A stretch of 64,000 bases of DNA from CBDATA01 sp965215615 (GTDB taxonomy: Bacteria > Acidobacteriota > Vicinamibacteria > Marinacidobacterales > Marinacidobacteraceae). The notes beneath the pieces are model-generated. The model saw only the letters and a list, made by a program, of their open reading frames with translations. It searched no databases and had not been told where the DNA came from. Below, piece after piece: positions 51,154 through 59,498 of this stretch (positions are counted from its first letter, which is position 1; every line of letters begins with the position of its first letter). The DNA lies in the NCBI GenBank assembly GCA_965215615.1, contig OZ244068.1:558001-622000 (forward strand). Direction: 5' to 3'. Both the position numbers and the translations under genes were made by a program.

Positions 51154-52866
51154 TCAGCCGGTCTTGCCGCGGCGAACCAGCCGCGCCCAGGAATCCCGGA
51201 GCGGGACCGTGCGGTTCAGGACCGGATGCTCCCGGTGGTGGTCCTTTTCATCCGCCACGAAGTAGCCGATGCGTTCGAGCTGCAAGGGGTCTCCGGGGGC
51301 GAGATCCCGGATGGAGGGCTCCCCCATCGCGTTCGGGACCACCCGTGCCGATTCCGGGTTCAGGTCGTCCATGAAATCACCGTCCGCGCCGGGATGTTCG
51401 GCGGTGAAGAGCCGGTCGTAGAGCCTCGCCTCCACCGGAACCGCGTGAGGGGCCGAAACCCAGTGGATCGTTCCGCGCACCCGCCGGCCGTCGGCGGGAT
51501 CCCCCCCGCGGCTCGCCGGATCGAGTTTCGCGCGGACGGCGGTCACCTCCCCGTTCGCGTCCTTCTCGACACCGGTGCAGGTCACGAGGTAGGCGTAGCG
51601 GAGCCGGACTTCCCGCCCCGGTGCCAGCCGGTGGAACCGCCGCGGTGGATCTTCCATGAAGTCGGCGCGTTCGATGAAAAGCTCCCGCGAGAAGGGAACC
51701 GGCCGGGCTCCGGCATCCGGATCTTCCGGGTTGTTGACCGCGGGCAGCGTCTCCTCCACCCCCTCCGGAAGGTTCTCGATGATCAGCCGCAACGGATCGA
51801 GTACGCCCATCCGCCGCGGCGCGGTGCGGTTCCGTTCCTCGCGCACCGCGTGTTCGAGCAGCGCCACGTCCACGACGCTCTCGCGCTTCGCGAGCCCGAT
51901 CCGCTCGCAGAACGCCCGGATGGCCGCGGGCGGATAGCCGCGCCGTCGCATCCCGGCGAGGGTCGGCATCCGGGGGTCGTCCCAGCCGGAGACGCGGCCC
52001 GATTCCACCAGCCGGAGCAGCCTCCGCTTGCTGAGCACCGTGTAGCTGAGATTCAGGCGGGCGAACTCGATCTGTCGCGGGGTGAAGGACGCTTCCGCCT
52101 CCCGCACGCACCAGTCGTAGAGCGGCCGGTGGGCCTCGAACTCGAGGGTGCAGAGCGAGTGGGTGATGCCTTCGATGGCGTCGGAGAGCGCGTGGGCGAA
52201 GTCGTAGAGCGGGTAGATGCACCAGGCGTCGCCGGTGCGGTGGTGGGTGGCCTTCCGGATCCGGTAGAGGGCGGGGTCCCGCAGGTTCATGTTGGGGGAG
52301 GCCATGTCGAGCCGGGCCCGCAGCGCGTGGCTTCCGTCAGGGAATTCGCCCGCCCGCATCCGCCGGAAGAGATCCAGGTTCTCTTCGGGGGAGCGATCCC
52401 GGTAGGGGCTTTCGACCCCCGGAACTCCGGGTGTCCCGCGGGTTTCGCGGACTTCTTCCGGGCTGCGGCTTTCCACGTACGCCTTGCCCTTCCTGATCAG
52501 GACCTCGGCGAATGCATGGAGCTGCTCGAAGTAATCGGAGGCGTAGCGCGGTGCCCCGTTCGGCTCGTAGCCGAGCCACCTCACGTCGCGGGCGATCGCT
52601 TCCACGTAGAGGGAGTCCTCCTTCTCCGGGTTGGTGTCGTCGTAACGGAGGTTGCAGGTTCCTCCGTTTTCCGCGGCGACCCCGAAGTTGAGGACGATGG
52701 ACTTGGCGTGGCCGATATGGAGGAAGCCGTTCGGCTCGGGAGGAAAGCGGGTCGCGACCCGGCCGTCGTGCTTCCCGGAGGCCTGGTCGGCCGCGATGAT
52801 GTCCCGGATGAAGTCGGGAGCGCTCCCGGTCACGGGTGAAGGGGATTCCTGCTCGGCTCGGGACAC
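51154..52866 (-). CDS. glnS: Glutaminyl-tRNA synthetase
   Basis: No ATG lies in frame near the N-terminus; a GTG at 52866 gives 570 residues, close to the usual length. The class I signature is RFPPEPNGFLHIGHAK and the second is VLSKRRLLRLV. The GlnRS-specific catalytic segments (YDDTNPEKED, SHALRARLDMASPNMNLRDP) and the two C-terminal anticodon-binding barrels (RGTIHWVSAPHAVPVE) are present. It charges tRNA-Gln directly. Bacterial GlnRS has a patchy distribution and is usually of eukaryote-derived origin. Confidence 0.95.
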   Translation of the reverse strand: MSRAEQESPSPVTGSAPDFIRDIIAADQASGKHDGRVATRFPPEPNGFLHIGHAKSIVLNFGVAAENGGTCNLRYDDTNPEKEDSLYVEAIARDVRWLGYEPNGAPRYASDYFEQLHAFAEVLIRKGKAYVESRSPEEVRETRGTPGVPGVESPYRDRSPEENLDLFRRMRAGEFPDGSHALRARLDMASPNMNLRDPALYRIRKATHHRTGDAWCIYPLYDFAHALSDAIEGITHSLCTLEFEAHRPLYDWCVREAEASFTPRQIEFARLNLSYTVLSKRRLLRLVESGRVSGWDDPRMPTLAGMRRRGYPPAAIRAFCERIGLAKRESVVDVALLEHAVREERNRTAPRRMGVLDPLRLIIENLPEGVEETLPAVNNPEDPDAGARPVPFSRELFIERADFMEDPPRRFHRLAPGREVRLRYAYLVTCTGVEKDANGEVTAVRAKLDPASRGGDPADGRRVRGTIHWVSAPHAVPVEARLYDRLFTAEHPGADGDFMDDLNPESARVVPNAMGEPSIRDLAPGDPLQLERIGYFVADEKDHHREHPVLNRTVPLRDSWARLVRRGKTG

Positions 52867-52934
52867 AGGGCATTGTAGGGCAGCGCGGGGAGGGTTCGGA
52901 CGCTTGGGGCGGCCGCGGACCCAGGTCGGATGAC

Positions 52935-52964
52935 TTGAATCCAAAACCATGTGAAAAATACAAT
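52935..52964 (+). promoter_or_regulatory. Sigma-70-like promoter for the second DUF4143 ATPase gene
   Basis: TTGAAT at 52935-52940 and TACAAT at 52959-52964 are separated by 18 bases, in a locally A+T-rich stretch that stands out from its surroundings. The ATG at 52981 lies 17 bases downstream of the -10 box. A GTG at 52951 would lie inside the promoter, which argues for the 52981 start. Confidence 0.55.
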
Positions 52965-52980
52965 TCGATGCTATAGATAC

Positions 52981-54168
52981 ATGGAATACATCGCCCGAAG
53001 GCGGACCGGGGAGATTCGTTCCGCGCTCGACCGGCAGGCGGTGGTGGCACTGCTCGGCCCCCGCCAGTCCGGCAAGACCACGCTCGCCCGACGGATCGCG
53101 CAGGAACGGGAAGCGGTGCTTCTCGACCTCGAGCTCTCGGAGGATCGGCGACGGCTGGATGATGTGGCCGGCTTCGTCCGGGCGAACGAGGACCGGCTGG
53201 TGGTGCTGGACGAGATCCACCGTGCGCCGGAGTTGTTTCCGGAGCTCCGCGGCCTCATCGACGAAGGGCGGCGGAAGGGGAAGGGGACTGGCCGGTTCCT
53301 CGTTCTCGGGTCGGCTTCGGCGGCGCTGCTGCGTCAGTCGGAGAGCCTCACGGGGAGGATCGCGTACCTCGACCTCGGGCCCCTGGATGTTCTCGAAGTG
53401 GAACCCGGGCCGGGGGTTCTCGAGCGGCTCTGGGTACGTGGCGGGTTGCCACCCAGCTTTCTCGCCGGGAGCGAGGGAGAGAGCCTCCGCTTCCGGCGCG
53501 ACCTGATTCGCGCCTACCTCGAACGCGATTTCTCCCAGTTCCGGCCGCGCGCGCCGGCCCTGCTGCTCGAACGGCTCTGGACGATGCTGGCCCACGGCCA
53601 GGGCGGGATGCTGCAGGTTGCCCGGCTCGCCGGGAACCTGACGGTCCACGCGAGGACACTCGGGGCGTATCTCGATCTACTCGAAGGGATGCTGCTCGTG
53701 CGCCGGTTGCGTCCCCGCCATGCGAACGTGAAAAAGCGGCTGGTGCGCGCGCCGAAGGTCTATATCCGCGACAGCGGCCTCACCCACGCACTGCTCGGAC
53801 TCGCCGATTTCCACGCGCTCGCCGCCCACCCGGTGGTGGGGATGAGCTGGGAAGGGTTCGTGATCGAGACGCTGGCCGGCATCGCGCCGTGGCCCGCTTT
53901 GGCATCGTTCTACCGGACGGCGAACGGGGCCGAAGTGGACCTCGTGCTCGATCTTCCCGGTCGAAGCCGCCCGTGGGCCATCGAGATCAAGCGGGGATCC
54001 GCTCCCCGGGCATCGCGAGGGTTCCGGGTTGCGTGCTCCGACCTCGATGCCGAGCGGGCGTTCGTGGTCCACGGCGGCGAGCATCGGTATCCGATGGGCG
54101 ACGGGGTGGAAGCCATCGGCCTCCGGGAGATGGCGGCGCTGCTCGGGGCCTCGTGTATCGTCCGGTGA
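52981..54168 (+). CDS. AAA ATPase with DUF4143 domain, second copy type
   Basis: The 395-residue protein has Walker A (LLGPRQSGKTTLARRIAQ), Walker B (RLVVLDEIHRAPELF), the sensor FLVLGSASAALL and a DUF4143 C-terminal half with a PD-(D/E)xK-like core (GAEVDLVLDLPG, WAIEIKRG). It is only distantly similar to the member at 8362-9639, so the two are probably independent arrivals. Function is unproven. Its stop overlaps an ATG (TGATG) that opens a Tat-leader-like reading in front of the flavin reductase gene. Confidence 0.85.
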   Translation: MEYIARRRTGEIRSALDRQAVVALLGPRQSGKTTLARRIAQEREAVLLDLELSEDRRRLDDVAGFVRANEDRLVVLDEIHRAPELFPELRGLIDEGRRKGKGTGRFLVLGSASAALLRQSESLTGRIAYLDLGPLDVLEVEPGPGVLERLWVRGGLPPSFLAGSEGESLRFRRDLIRAYLERDFSQFRPRAPALLLERLWTMLAHGQGGMLQVARLAGNLTVHARTLGAYLDLLEGMLLVRRLRPRHANVKKRLVRAPKVYIRDSGLTHALLGLADFHALAAHPVVGMSWEGFVIETLAGIAPWPALASFYRTANGAEVDLVLDLPGRSRPWAIEIKRGSAPRASRGFRVACSDLDAERAFVVHGGEHRYPMGDGVEAIGLREMAALLGASCIVR

Positions 54169-54302
54169 TGCGCGACCCGTCCCGCCGGCGCCTGATCCAG
54201 GGCGGAGCGGCGGCCCTCGCTGCGCTCGGGGGGATCCCGGCCGGTTCCCTCCTTCGGCCAGAGCCCTCGCCGTCCGCTCGCCGCGCCGGGCCCGATGATC
54301 CC
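54168..54302 (+). pseudogene. Tat-leader-like reading out of frame with flavin reductase
   Basis: From the ATG at 54168, overlapping the ATPase stop, a reading begins MRDPSRRRLIQGGAAALAAL and continues GGIPAGS, closely matching a twin-arginine export signal. The flavin reductase-like sequence lies one frame away and begins at 54295. Either this is an accidental high-G+C reading, or a single-base indel separated a leader from its protein. The coordinates mark only the leader-like part. Confidence 0.35.
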
Positions 54303-54849
54303 GCCGAGTCCGGCGATCCTGCTCTCGGTGAACGGCCGGCCCGGCGATCCGGACGAGCTCTCGGTGCTGTGGACGTTCGTCGTGAACGGCGACCCGCCCC
54401 AGATCGGGGTCAGCGCCGGGTTCGAGCATCAGGCGCGGGAGCTCCTCGAACTCCACGACGAGTTCGTCCTCAACGTTCCGGTAGCTTCGATGGTCGGGTC
54501 TTTCGACACGGTGGACATGAATTCGAGCCGGGTGGCCGACAAGTTCGAGCTCGCGGGACTAACCCGGGGCGCGGCGATGGCAGTGGACGCGCCGACGGTT
54601 GCGGAGTCGCCGATCCACTGCGAATGCCGCAGGATCGCCTCCCTCGAGGTGCCGCCGGTGCGGAAGCTCTTCCTCGCCGAGGTGGTGGCGACGACCGCCG
54701 TTCCCTCCGCAGTGGACGATGGCGGCCGCCTGATCGTGCCGGCCGTGGACTTCTTCGGGATGACCGCGGGAAGCGGCGAGCACTACACGATGGGCCGCCG
54801 CGTCGGGAATATCGGGATGACGGTCGGCCGCACCGACATCAAGTACTGA
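54295..54849 (+). CDS. Flavin reductase-like (split-barrel FMN-binding) protein
   Basis: The 184-residue protein begins MIPPSPAILLSVNGRPGDPD, close to the usual start of the flavin reductase/DIM6 family (PxPVxLVTVxGxDG), and continues with LSVLWTFVVNGDPPQIGVSA and HDEFVLNVP. Later DFFGMTAGSGEHYTMGRRV completes the FMN-binding split barrel. Such proteins reduce or bind flavin; the partner oxygenase is not evident. The gene follows the ATPase gene and is convergent with the GltS gene after six bases. See the leader-like reading upstream for a possible frameshift. Confidence 0.78.
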   Translation: MIPPSPAILLSVNGRPGDPDELSVLWTFVVNGDPPQIGVSAGFEHQARELLELHDEFVLNVPVASMVGSFDTVDMNSSRVADKFELAGLTRGAAMAVDAPTVAESPIHCECRRIASLEVPPVRKLFLAEVVATTAVPSAVDDGGRLIVPAVDFFGMTAGSGEHYTMGRRVGNIGMTVGRTDIKY

Positions 54850-54855
54850 CCGTTC

Positions 54856-56241
54856 TCACGCGGGCTCCCCCGCCCGGCGGACAAGCGGATCGGCAGAGAA
54901 GAAGCCGATGGTCTTCCACGAACAGAGCAGCAGCGCGCCGGCGAAGAAGGTCATGGCGAGGCCCGGCATCCAGACCGCGCCCGTCGCGACCCAGAGCGGG
55001 AGCACGGTGAGGATCACGATTTCGACCGACGCGATCAGGAGATAAGCCACGCCGTAGTCGTCGAGCGTGCCGGACCGCAGCTTGGGGTCCACCACCCGGA
55101 GGAGGGCGACTCCCATCCCGACCACCCCGGTTGCGTAGCCGAAGGTGAAGAGACCCCGCTCGAACCAGTAGTTGTGGAAGGTCCGCCGGGCGAACCACCA
55201 GGTGATGAAGACCGCGTGGGTGAATCCGAACAGGGACATCACGAGAATCGGCGCGGCGTAGGCGGCGACCGTGGAGAGCGGGATCGAGGCCACCCCGAAG
55301 GCCACGAGGTAGTCCGAGATCGAGGAGCCGAGGCGGGACATCGCGCCCCGATCCACGTGCTGGCCCGCACCCAGCCGGTTGAGCAGTCCCTGAAGCAGCG
55401 CGCCGCACACGACCGCGAGCCCGAAGAGCGGCGTGGCGCTGAAGACACCGCCCGCCGTCAGCAGCGCGCCCTTCACGAGGTGGGCCGCGCCGTAGGCGAC
55501 CAGGACGAGCCCGAAGTGCCACGAAAGGGTGTCGAGCGCCAGCGGGCTCACCGTCTCCTTCACCGTGCTCCGGGCGTTCCCCGGCGCGATCAGCCCCTGC
55601 CGCTGGTCTTCGGGGAGCTCCTTCGGGCTCGCGACGAGGCGGGTCCAACCCGCCCGGGTGGCGAGGTTGATCGCGGCGACACCGCCGAACACCGAGGCGA
55701 GCAGGCCGATGGTGGCGAAGGTGAATCCGATCGCGAGCGCATCCGGGTAGCCCTGTTCCACCAGAATCGCGCCGATGGCGGTGGATGTGCCGTGGCCGCC
55801 GATGAAACCGCCGGGAAGCATCAGGGCGAACGGGCCGTCCACCTCCGGGAACAGCGGGATCACCACCGCGCCCGCGAAGAGGAGGGCCACGCCGAACTGC
55901 CCCGCCCACGCCGAGAGGTTGTAGAAGAAGGTGTCCCCGACATCGCGCAGCATCTTCCGAAGGCGCGGCGCTTCGGGGCGATGGCCCATGAACAGGGTGC
56001 CGAAGAGCAGCACGATCAGCTCGCCCGGATACCGCGCCATGACCGGCGTGCCCGCCTCGTCCCGCGCGAACGGGAGGAGATCGAGAGCGCCGGGGCCGAG
56101 GGCGAGTCCGATCAGTCCCGCGAGGATCGGGGTCGGCAGGAACAGCGCCTGGAGAACCCCCACCCGGCTGCGGAGGAGGTGGGCGAACGCCAGCAGCCCG
56201 GAGATCAGGGCGAAGTCGAGGAGCAGTTCCGGCAAGGGCAA
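54856..56241 (-). CDS. gltS: Sodium/glutamate symporter (GltS family)
   Basis: The 461-residue membrane protein has about 11 helices and the GltS signature in both halves: PTPILAGLIGLALG, FIGGHGTSTAIGAI in a re-entrant loop, and LGSSISDYLVAFGVASIP. It imports glutamate with sodium. The loop between halves (SPKELPEDQRQGLIAP) is short. It is transcribed alone, and its start at 56241 is 223 bases from the next gene upstream; that gap carries no gene that I can support. Confidence 0.85.
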   Translation of the reverse strand: MPLPELLLDFALISGLLAFAHLLRSRVGVLQALFLPTPILAGLIGLALGPGALDLLPFARDEAGTPVMARYPGELIVLLFGTLFMGHRPEAPRLRKMLRDVGDTFFYNLSAWAGQFGVALLFAGAVVIPLFPEVDGPFALMLPGGFIGGHGTSTAIGAILVEQGYPDALAIGFTFATIGLLASVFGGVAAINLATRAGWTRLVASPKELPEDQRQGLIAPGNARSTVKETVSPLALDTLSWHFGLVLVAYGAAHLVKGALLTAGGVFSATPLFGLAVVCGALLQGLLNRLGAGQHVDRGAMSRLGSSISDYLVAFGVASIPLSTVAAYAAPILVMSLFGFTHAVFITWWFARRTFHNYWFERGLFTFGYATGVVGMGVALLRVVDPKLRSGTLDDYGVAYLLIASVEIVILTVLPLWVATGAVWMPGLAMTFFAGALLLCSWKTIGFFSADPLVRRAGEPA

Positions 56242-56464
56242 CGTACCGGGATGGCTCCCGGCGCAGGCTCACTGTACCGGAACGGCCGGGTTTGATCCTG
56301 CCCGTCTCTCCGGCCGGATCGCAATGTTCGTCTCGCCGGGGTTTTCCCCATTTTGGGCCCCTTGCGCACGGAACTTCCGTGAGGCCCGAATCGGCGCTGG
56401 GGAGGCGCTACCCCACCCGGACGCGCGCTCCTATACTGCGACGCATGATGCCCGGAGCGAAGAC

Positions 56465-56776
56465 GTGAGCGGCGTGGCGGCCCCGAGCCGGATCAGGAAA
56501 CGGGCAGATCCGCTCACGATCGAAGAGAGTTTCCTGCTCGCCTTGCTGGCGATAATGATCATGGGCGGGGCGCTCTTCCTTTTCCAACTGTCTGAGATGC
56601 GGCTCGATATCCGGGAAGTACGCGAAGACATCAGCGGACTCCGGGTCGTGATGCGTCAGGAATTCGGAGCGCTTTCGGACCGGCGCGAGCGCATCGAGGC
56701 GGTCCTCGCCGATCGTCTGCCAGCGCGCCCCGCCGAGTCTAGCCCCCGAAGCCAGCCCCGCCGAATTCTGAGATGA
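56465..56776 (+). CDS. Small membrane coiled-coil protein
   Basis: A GTG at 56465 preceded by a GGAG ribosome site at 56454-56457 gives 103 residues: a basic N-terminus, one membrane helix (FLLALLAIMIMGGALFLFQL) and a short heptad coil (MRLDIREVREDISGLRVVM, then ERIEAVLADRL). It resembles in design, but not closely in sequence, the three tandem genes at 41432-42718. A TATACT box at 56432-56437 could be its -10 element. It lies directly upstream of the CRISPR-Cas operon; a functional link is not shown. Confidence 0.6.
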   Translation: MSGVAAPSRIRKRADPLTIEESFLLALLAIMIMGGALFLFQLSEMRLDIREVREDISGLRVVMRQEFGALSDRRERIEAVLADRLPARPAESSPRSQPRRILR

Positions 56777-56930
56777 AGGCCACCGCTCCCCGAACGAGAG
56801 TCGGCAGGCCACTGGCGCTTTTCGGGATTCGGTGTCCCACCGGAGCAATATCGGAGCCAGCTGCGCCCACGGCTGGAGGCGCGCTGCCAGTGTGCCGTTT
56901 GCGGTTTCGTAGTAAGCTGTAATCACGTTC

Positions 56931-59498
56931 GTGACGCGTAGCTTTGGTCAGCCGATTCCCGTGAACGGCGAGGTCCTGTTTCGACGAGCGCTTCAAGAGG
57001 AGCCTGATCCGTGGCAACTGGATCTGGCATCCAGGGCTTGGCCTCGTGTTCTAGTCGCCCCGACAGGCTCCGGGAAGACGGCTGCGGTGACACTGGGGTG
57101 GGCTGCACATCGCTTGCGAAATCCGAACGAGACACCTCGTCGTTTGATCTGGTGCTTCCCGATGCGGACCCTCGTCGAGCAGACGGCGGAAGTGGTCCGC
57201 TGTTGGTTCAAGAGGCTCGCAGTTGAGGAGGAGGGGACGGGTCATATCCCGCGACCCGAAGATGTGCATGTGCTTATGGGAGGTGAGACCAGGAGAGATT
57301 GGTTGGAATCACCCGAGCGTCCCGCGATCCTCATCGGTACTCAGGACATGCTGTTGAGCCGGGCGTTGATGCGGGGCTACGCCTCGTCACGAGCGATCTG
57401 GCCCATGGAGTTCGCGCTGCTGCATGAGGATGCGCAATGGGTGTTCGATGAGGTTCAGCTCATGGGTGCGGGCCGCCCGACTTCGGCGCAACTTGAGGCG
57501 TTCCGTCGGGAGGACGAGATCGCAAGGCTCCGGAACGGCCGCTCGACGGGAATAAAAGCGCGCAGTCTCTGGATTTCGGCGACCCTGGATCCCGAGTGGC
57601 TCGCCACCGTGGATCACCCCGCACCAGCCAAGGAGGAAGTGTTACGGGTCACTCCTCTTGTCGGAGGGAACAGCCGGTTAGAGCAGCTAGCGAATGCGCC
57701 CAAGCGTCTCTGCCGTTCGCCTGTTGCTCCAGCATCAGTGAAACAAGCAGATCTTCACGACTACGTCGGCAAGCTCGCGAGGGAGATTCTGGATTCCCAC
57801 CGAACTGGCCAGATGACTCTGGCAATCGTCAACCGAGTGGACCGGGCGCAGTTGCTACACGGCGCAATCGAAAAGGCGCTCGTCGGAAAATCGGAGCCGG
57901 CACTTGCTCTCATTCATTCCCGCTTCCGCTCCGCTGATCGCGCCCGACAGATGCGGGTTGTCAAAGGTGGGATGAACAACTCGCCAGACCGAATCGTCGT
58001 GGCTACCCAGGCGGTTGAGGCCGGTGTGGACATATCGGCTGCGATCCTGTTTACCGAACTGGCACCCTGGTCCTCTCTGGTACAGCGTTTCGGCCGCGCC
58101 AATCGCTACGCGGAGGTGCCTTGCGGTGCCGAAGTGCGCTGGATCGACCTGGCGTCTGCTGGCACCCCGGACGACAGCACCGCTGCAGCTTTGGCAATTC
58201 CCTACAAGGCCGCGGAGCTGGAGGATGCGCGTAATCAGCTCGCCAAGTTGTGTGATGTAGCGCCCGCCCACCTCTCACCGCCCGACACCATCGACCCGCC
58301 ACGCGTCGTGATCCGACGAAAAGATCTTGATGACCTCTTCGACACGGACCCGGATATGACGGGCTTTGACGTGGATATTTCCCCGTATGTGCGTGGTGCT
58401 GAGGACACCGACATCCGGGTTTTCTGGCGGTCTTTATCGGATGCCGGAGATGATCCGCCGAGCCCCTTTCCTGAAGAGTTGTGCGCCGTCTCGCTGCGCG
58501 TCGCACGATCCTGGATCAGGAAATTGCGCGGTAAGGGTCTCCTCTTTCGGCGCGACCCACAGTGGCGGCGCGGCAGCCCGCAGACAGGAAAGGCCCCACC
58601 TGGATGGACACCTCTCGAGGACAACCTCTGGCCGGGTCTCGTGGTTCTCGCCGACCCAAAGGCGGGAGGCTACGGCACCAACCTTGGATTCACGGGTGAT
58701 CCCAGACATGTCTCCGAACCGATCTCGGATTCTGTCCTCGCCGCCGGAGCCGAAGCGTTGGACTCCGAAAATCTGACACGGTATGAGACAGACGGCCATG
58801 ACGAGGACCTGCTGAGTCAGATGGGCGCAATCGTGCCGTTGGCCGATCACCTGCAGCACGTCGGGGCCGACGCTGAATCTTTGTGTGCTGCCTTGCATAT
58901 CGAGTCGGGAGAGAAAGCCGCGGTTGTCCGTGCCGCACGCTGGCACGATCTTGGGAAGGCGCACGAAGTCTTTCAGAAAACCATGATCCGAGGCCTCGAC
59001 GGTCAGCAGGAACGTCCGGGCGTGCTGCTTGCCAAGTCGGTGCGGCGAACGCGTCATTGCAGACCCTATTTCCGCCACGAACTCGCTTCCGCCCTGGCGT
59101 TTCTTGCTCAAGAGGGTTGGTCTCGTGATGCGGATCTCGTTGCGTATCTGATTGCTGCGCATCACGGGAAGGTGCGCCTGAATCTGCGAGCGCTCCCCAG
59201 GGAGAAGGCACCCAAAGATCACCCGGCGGGAACGCGGTTCGCACGCGGCATTTGGGAGGGTGACGAACTGCCCGCTTTCGATCTTGAGGGCGGTGATCGC
59301 TGGGGTGGCGGCACCCTGCGGCTTTCGGTCATGGAACTCGGCTGGGACGAAATCACCCGGGAGAGCTGGACGGAGCGCACCCGCGAACTGCTCAGGCGGC
59401 TAGGGCCGTTCCGGCTCGCGTGGCTGGAGACGTTGGTTCGCGTCGCTGATTGGCGGGCATCTCGCAAGGAGCGCGAGGGAGAATGGCGTGCGGGGTGA
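56931..59498 (+). CDS. cas3: Cas3 helicase-nuclease, type I-G (I-U)
   Basis: A GTG at 56931 gives 855 residues. The helicase half has RVLVAPTGSGKTAAVTLGW (Walker A), VFDEVQLMGAG in the DExx position, and helicase motif VI in LVQRFGRANRYAE. The HD nuclease domain is at the C-terminus (AARWHDLGKAHEVFQ, then YFRHELASALAF and AAHHGKVRLN), the reverse of the usual HD-first order and a mark of type I-G. Cas3 unwinds and degrades target DNA recruited by Cascade. The next gene overlaps by 11 bases. Base composition drops sharply from here on. Confidence 0.93.
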   Translation: MTRSFGQPIPVNGEVLFRRALQEEPDPWQLDLASRAWPRVLVAPTGSGKTAAVTLGWAAHRLRNPNETPRRLIWCFPMRTLVEQTAEVVRCWFKRLAVEEEGTGHIPRPEDVHVLMGGETRRDWLESPERPAILIGTQDMLLSRALMRGYASSRAIWPMEFALLHEDAQWVFDEVQLMGAGRPTSAQLEAFRREDEIARLRNGRSTGIKARSLWISATLDPEWLATVDHPAPAKEEVLRVTPLVGGNSRLEQLANAPKRLCRSPVAPASVKQADLHDYVGKLAREILDSHRTGQMTLAIVNRVDRAQLLHGAIEKALVGKSEPALALIHSRFRSADRARQMRVVKGGMNNSPDRIVVATQAVEAGVDISAAILFTELAPWSSLVQRFGRANRYAEVPCGAEVRWIDLASAGTPDDSTAAALAIPYKAAELEDARNQLAKLCDVAPAHLSPPDTIDPPRVVIRRKDLDDLFDTDPDMTGFDVDISPYVRGAEDTDIRVFWRSLSDAGDDPPSPFPEELCAVSLRVARSWIRKLRGKGLLFRRDPQWRRGSPQTGKAPPGWTPLEDNLWPGLVVLADPKAGGYGTNLGFTGDPRHVSEPISDSVLAAGAEALDSENLTRYETDGHDEDLLSQMGAIVPLADHLQHVGADAESLCAALHIESGEKAAVVRAARWHDLGKAHEVFQKTMIRGLDGQQERPGVLLAKSVRRTRHCRPYFRHELASALAFLAQEGWSRDADLVAYLIAAHHGKVRLNLRALPREKAPKDHPAGTRFARGIWEGDELPAFDLEGGDRWGGGTLRLSVMELGWDEITRESWTERTRELLRRLGPFRLAWLETLVRVADWRASRKEREGEWRAG

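Noticed and set aside
56408..56926. Minus-strand open frame upstream of cas3 with a protein-like first 60 residues
   Set aside because: The opening (MITAYYETANGTL) looks better than random, but the rest overlaps the small coiled-coil gene in antisense and I recognise no family. It could be a remnant, yet cannot be supported.
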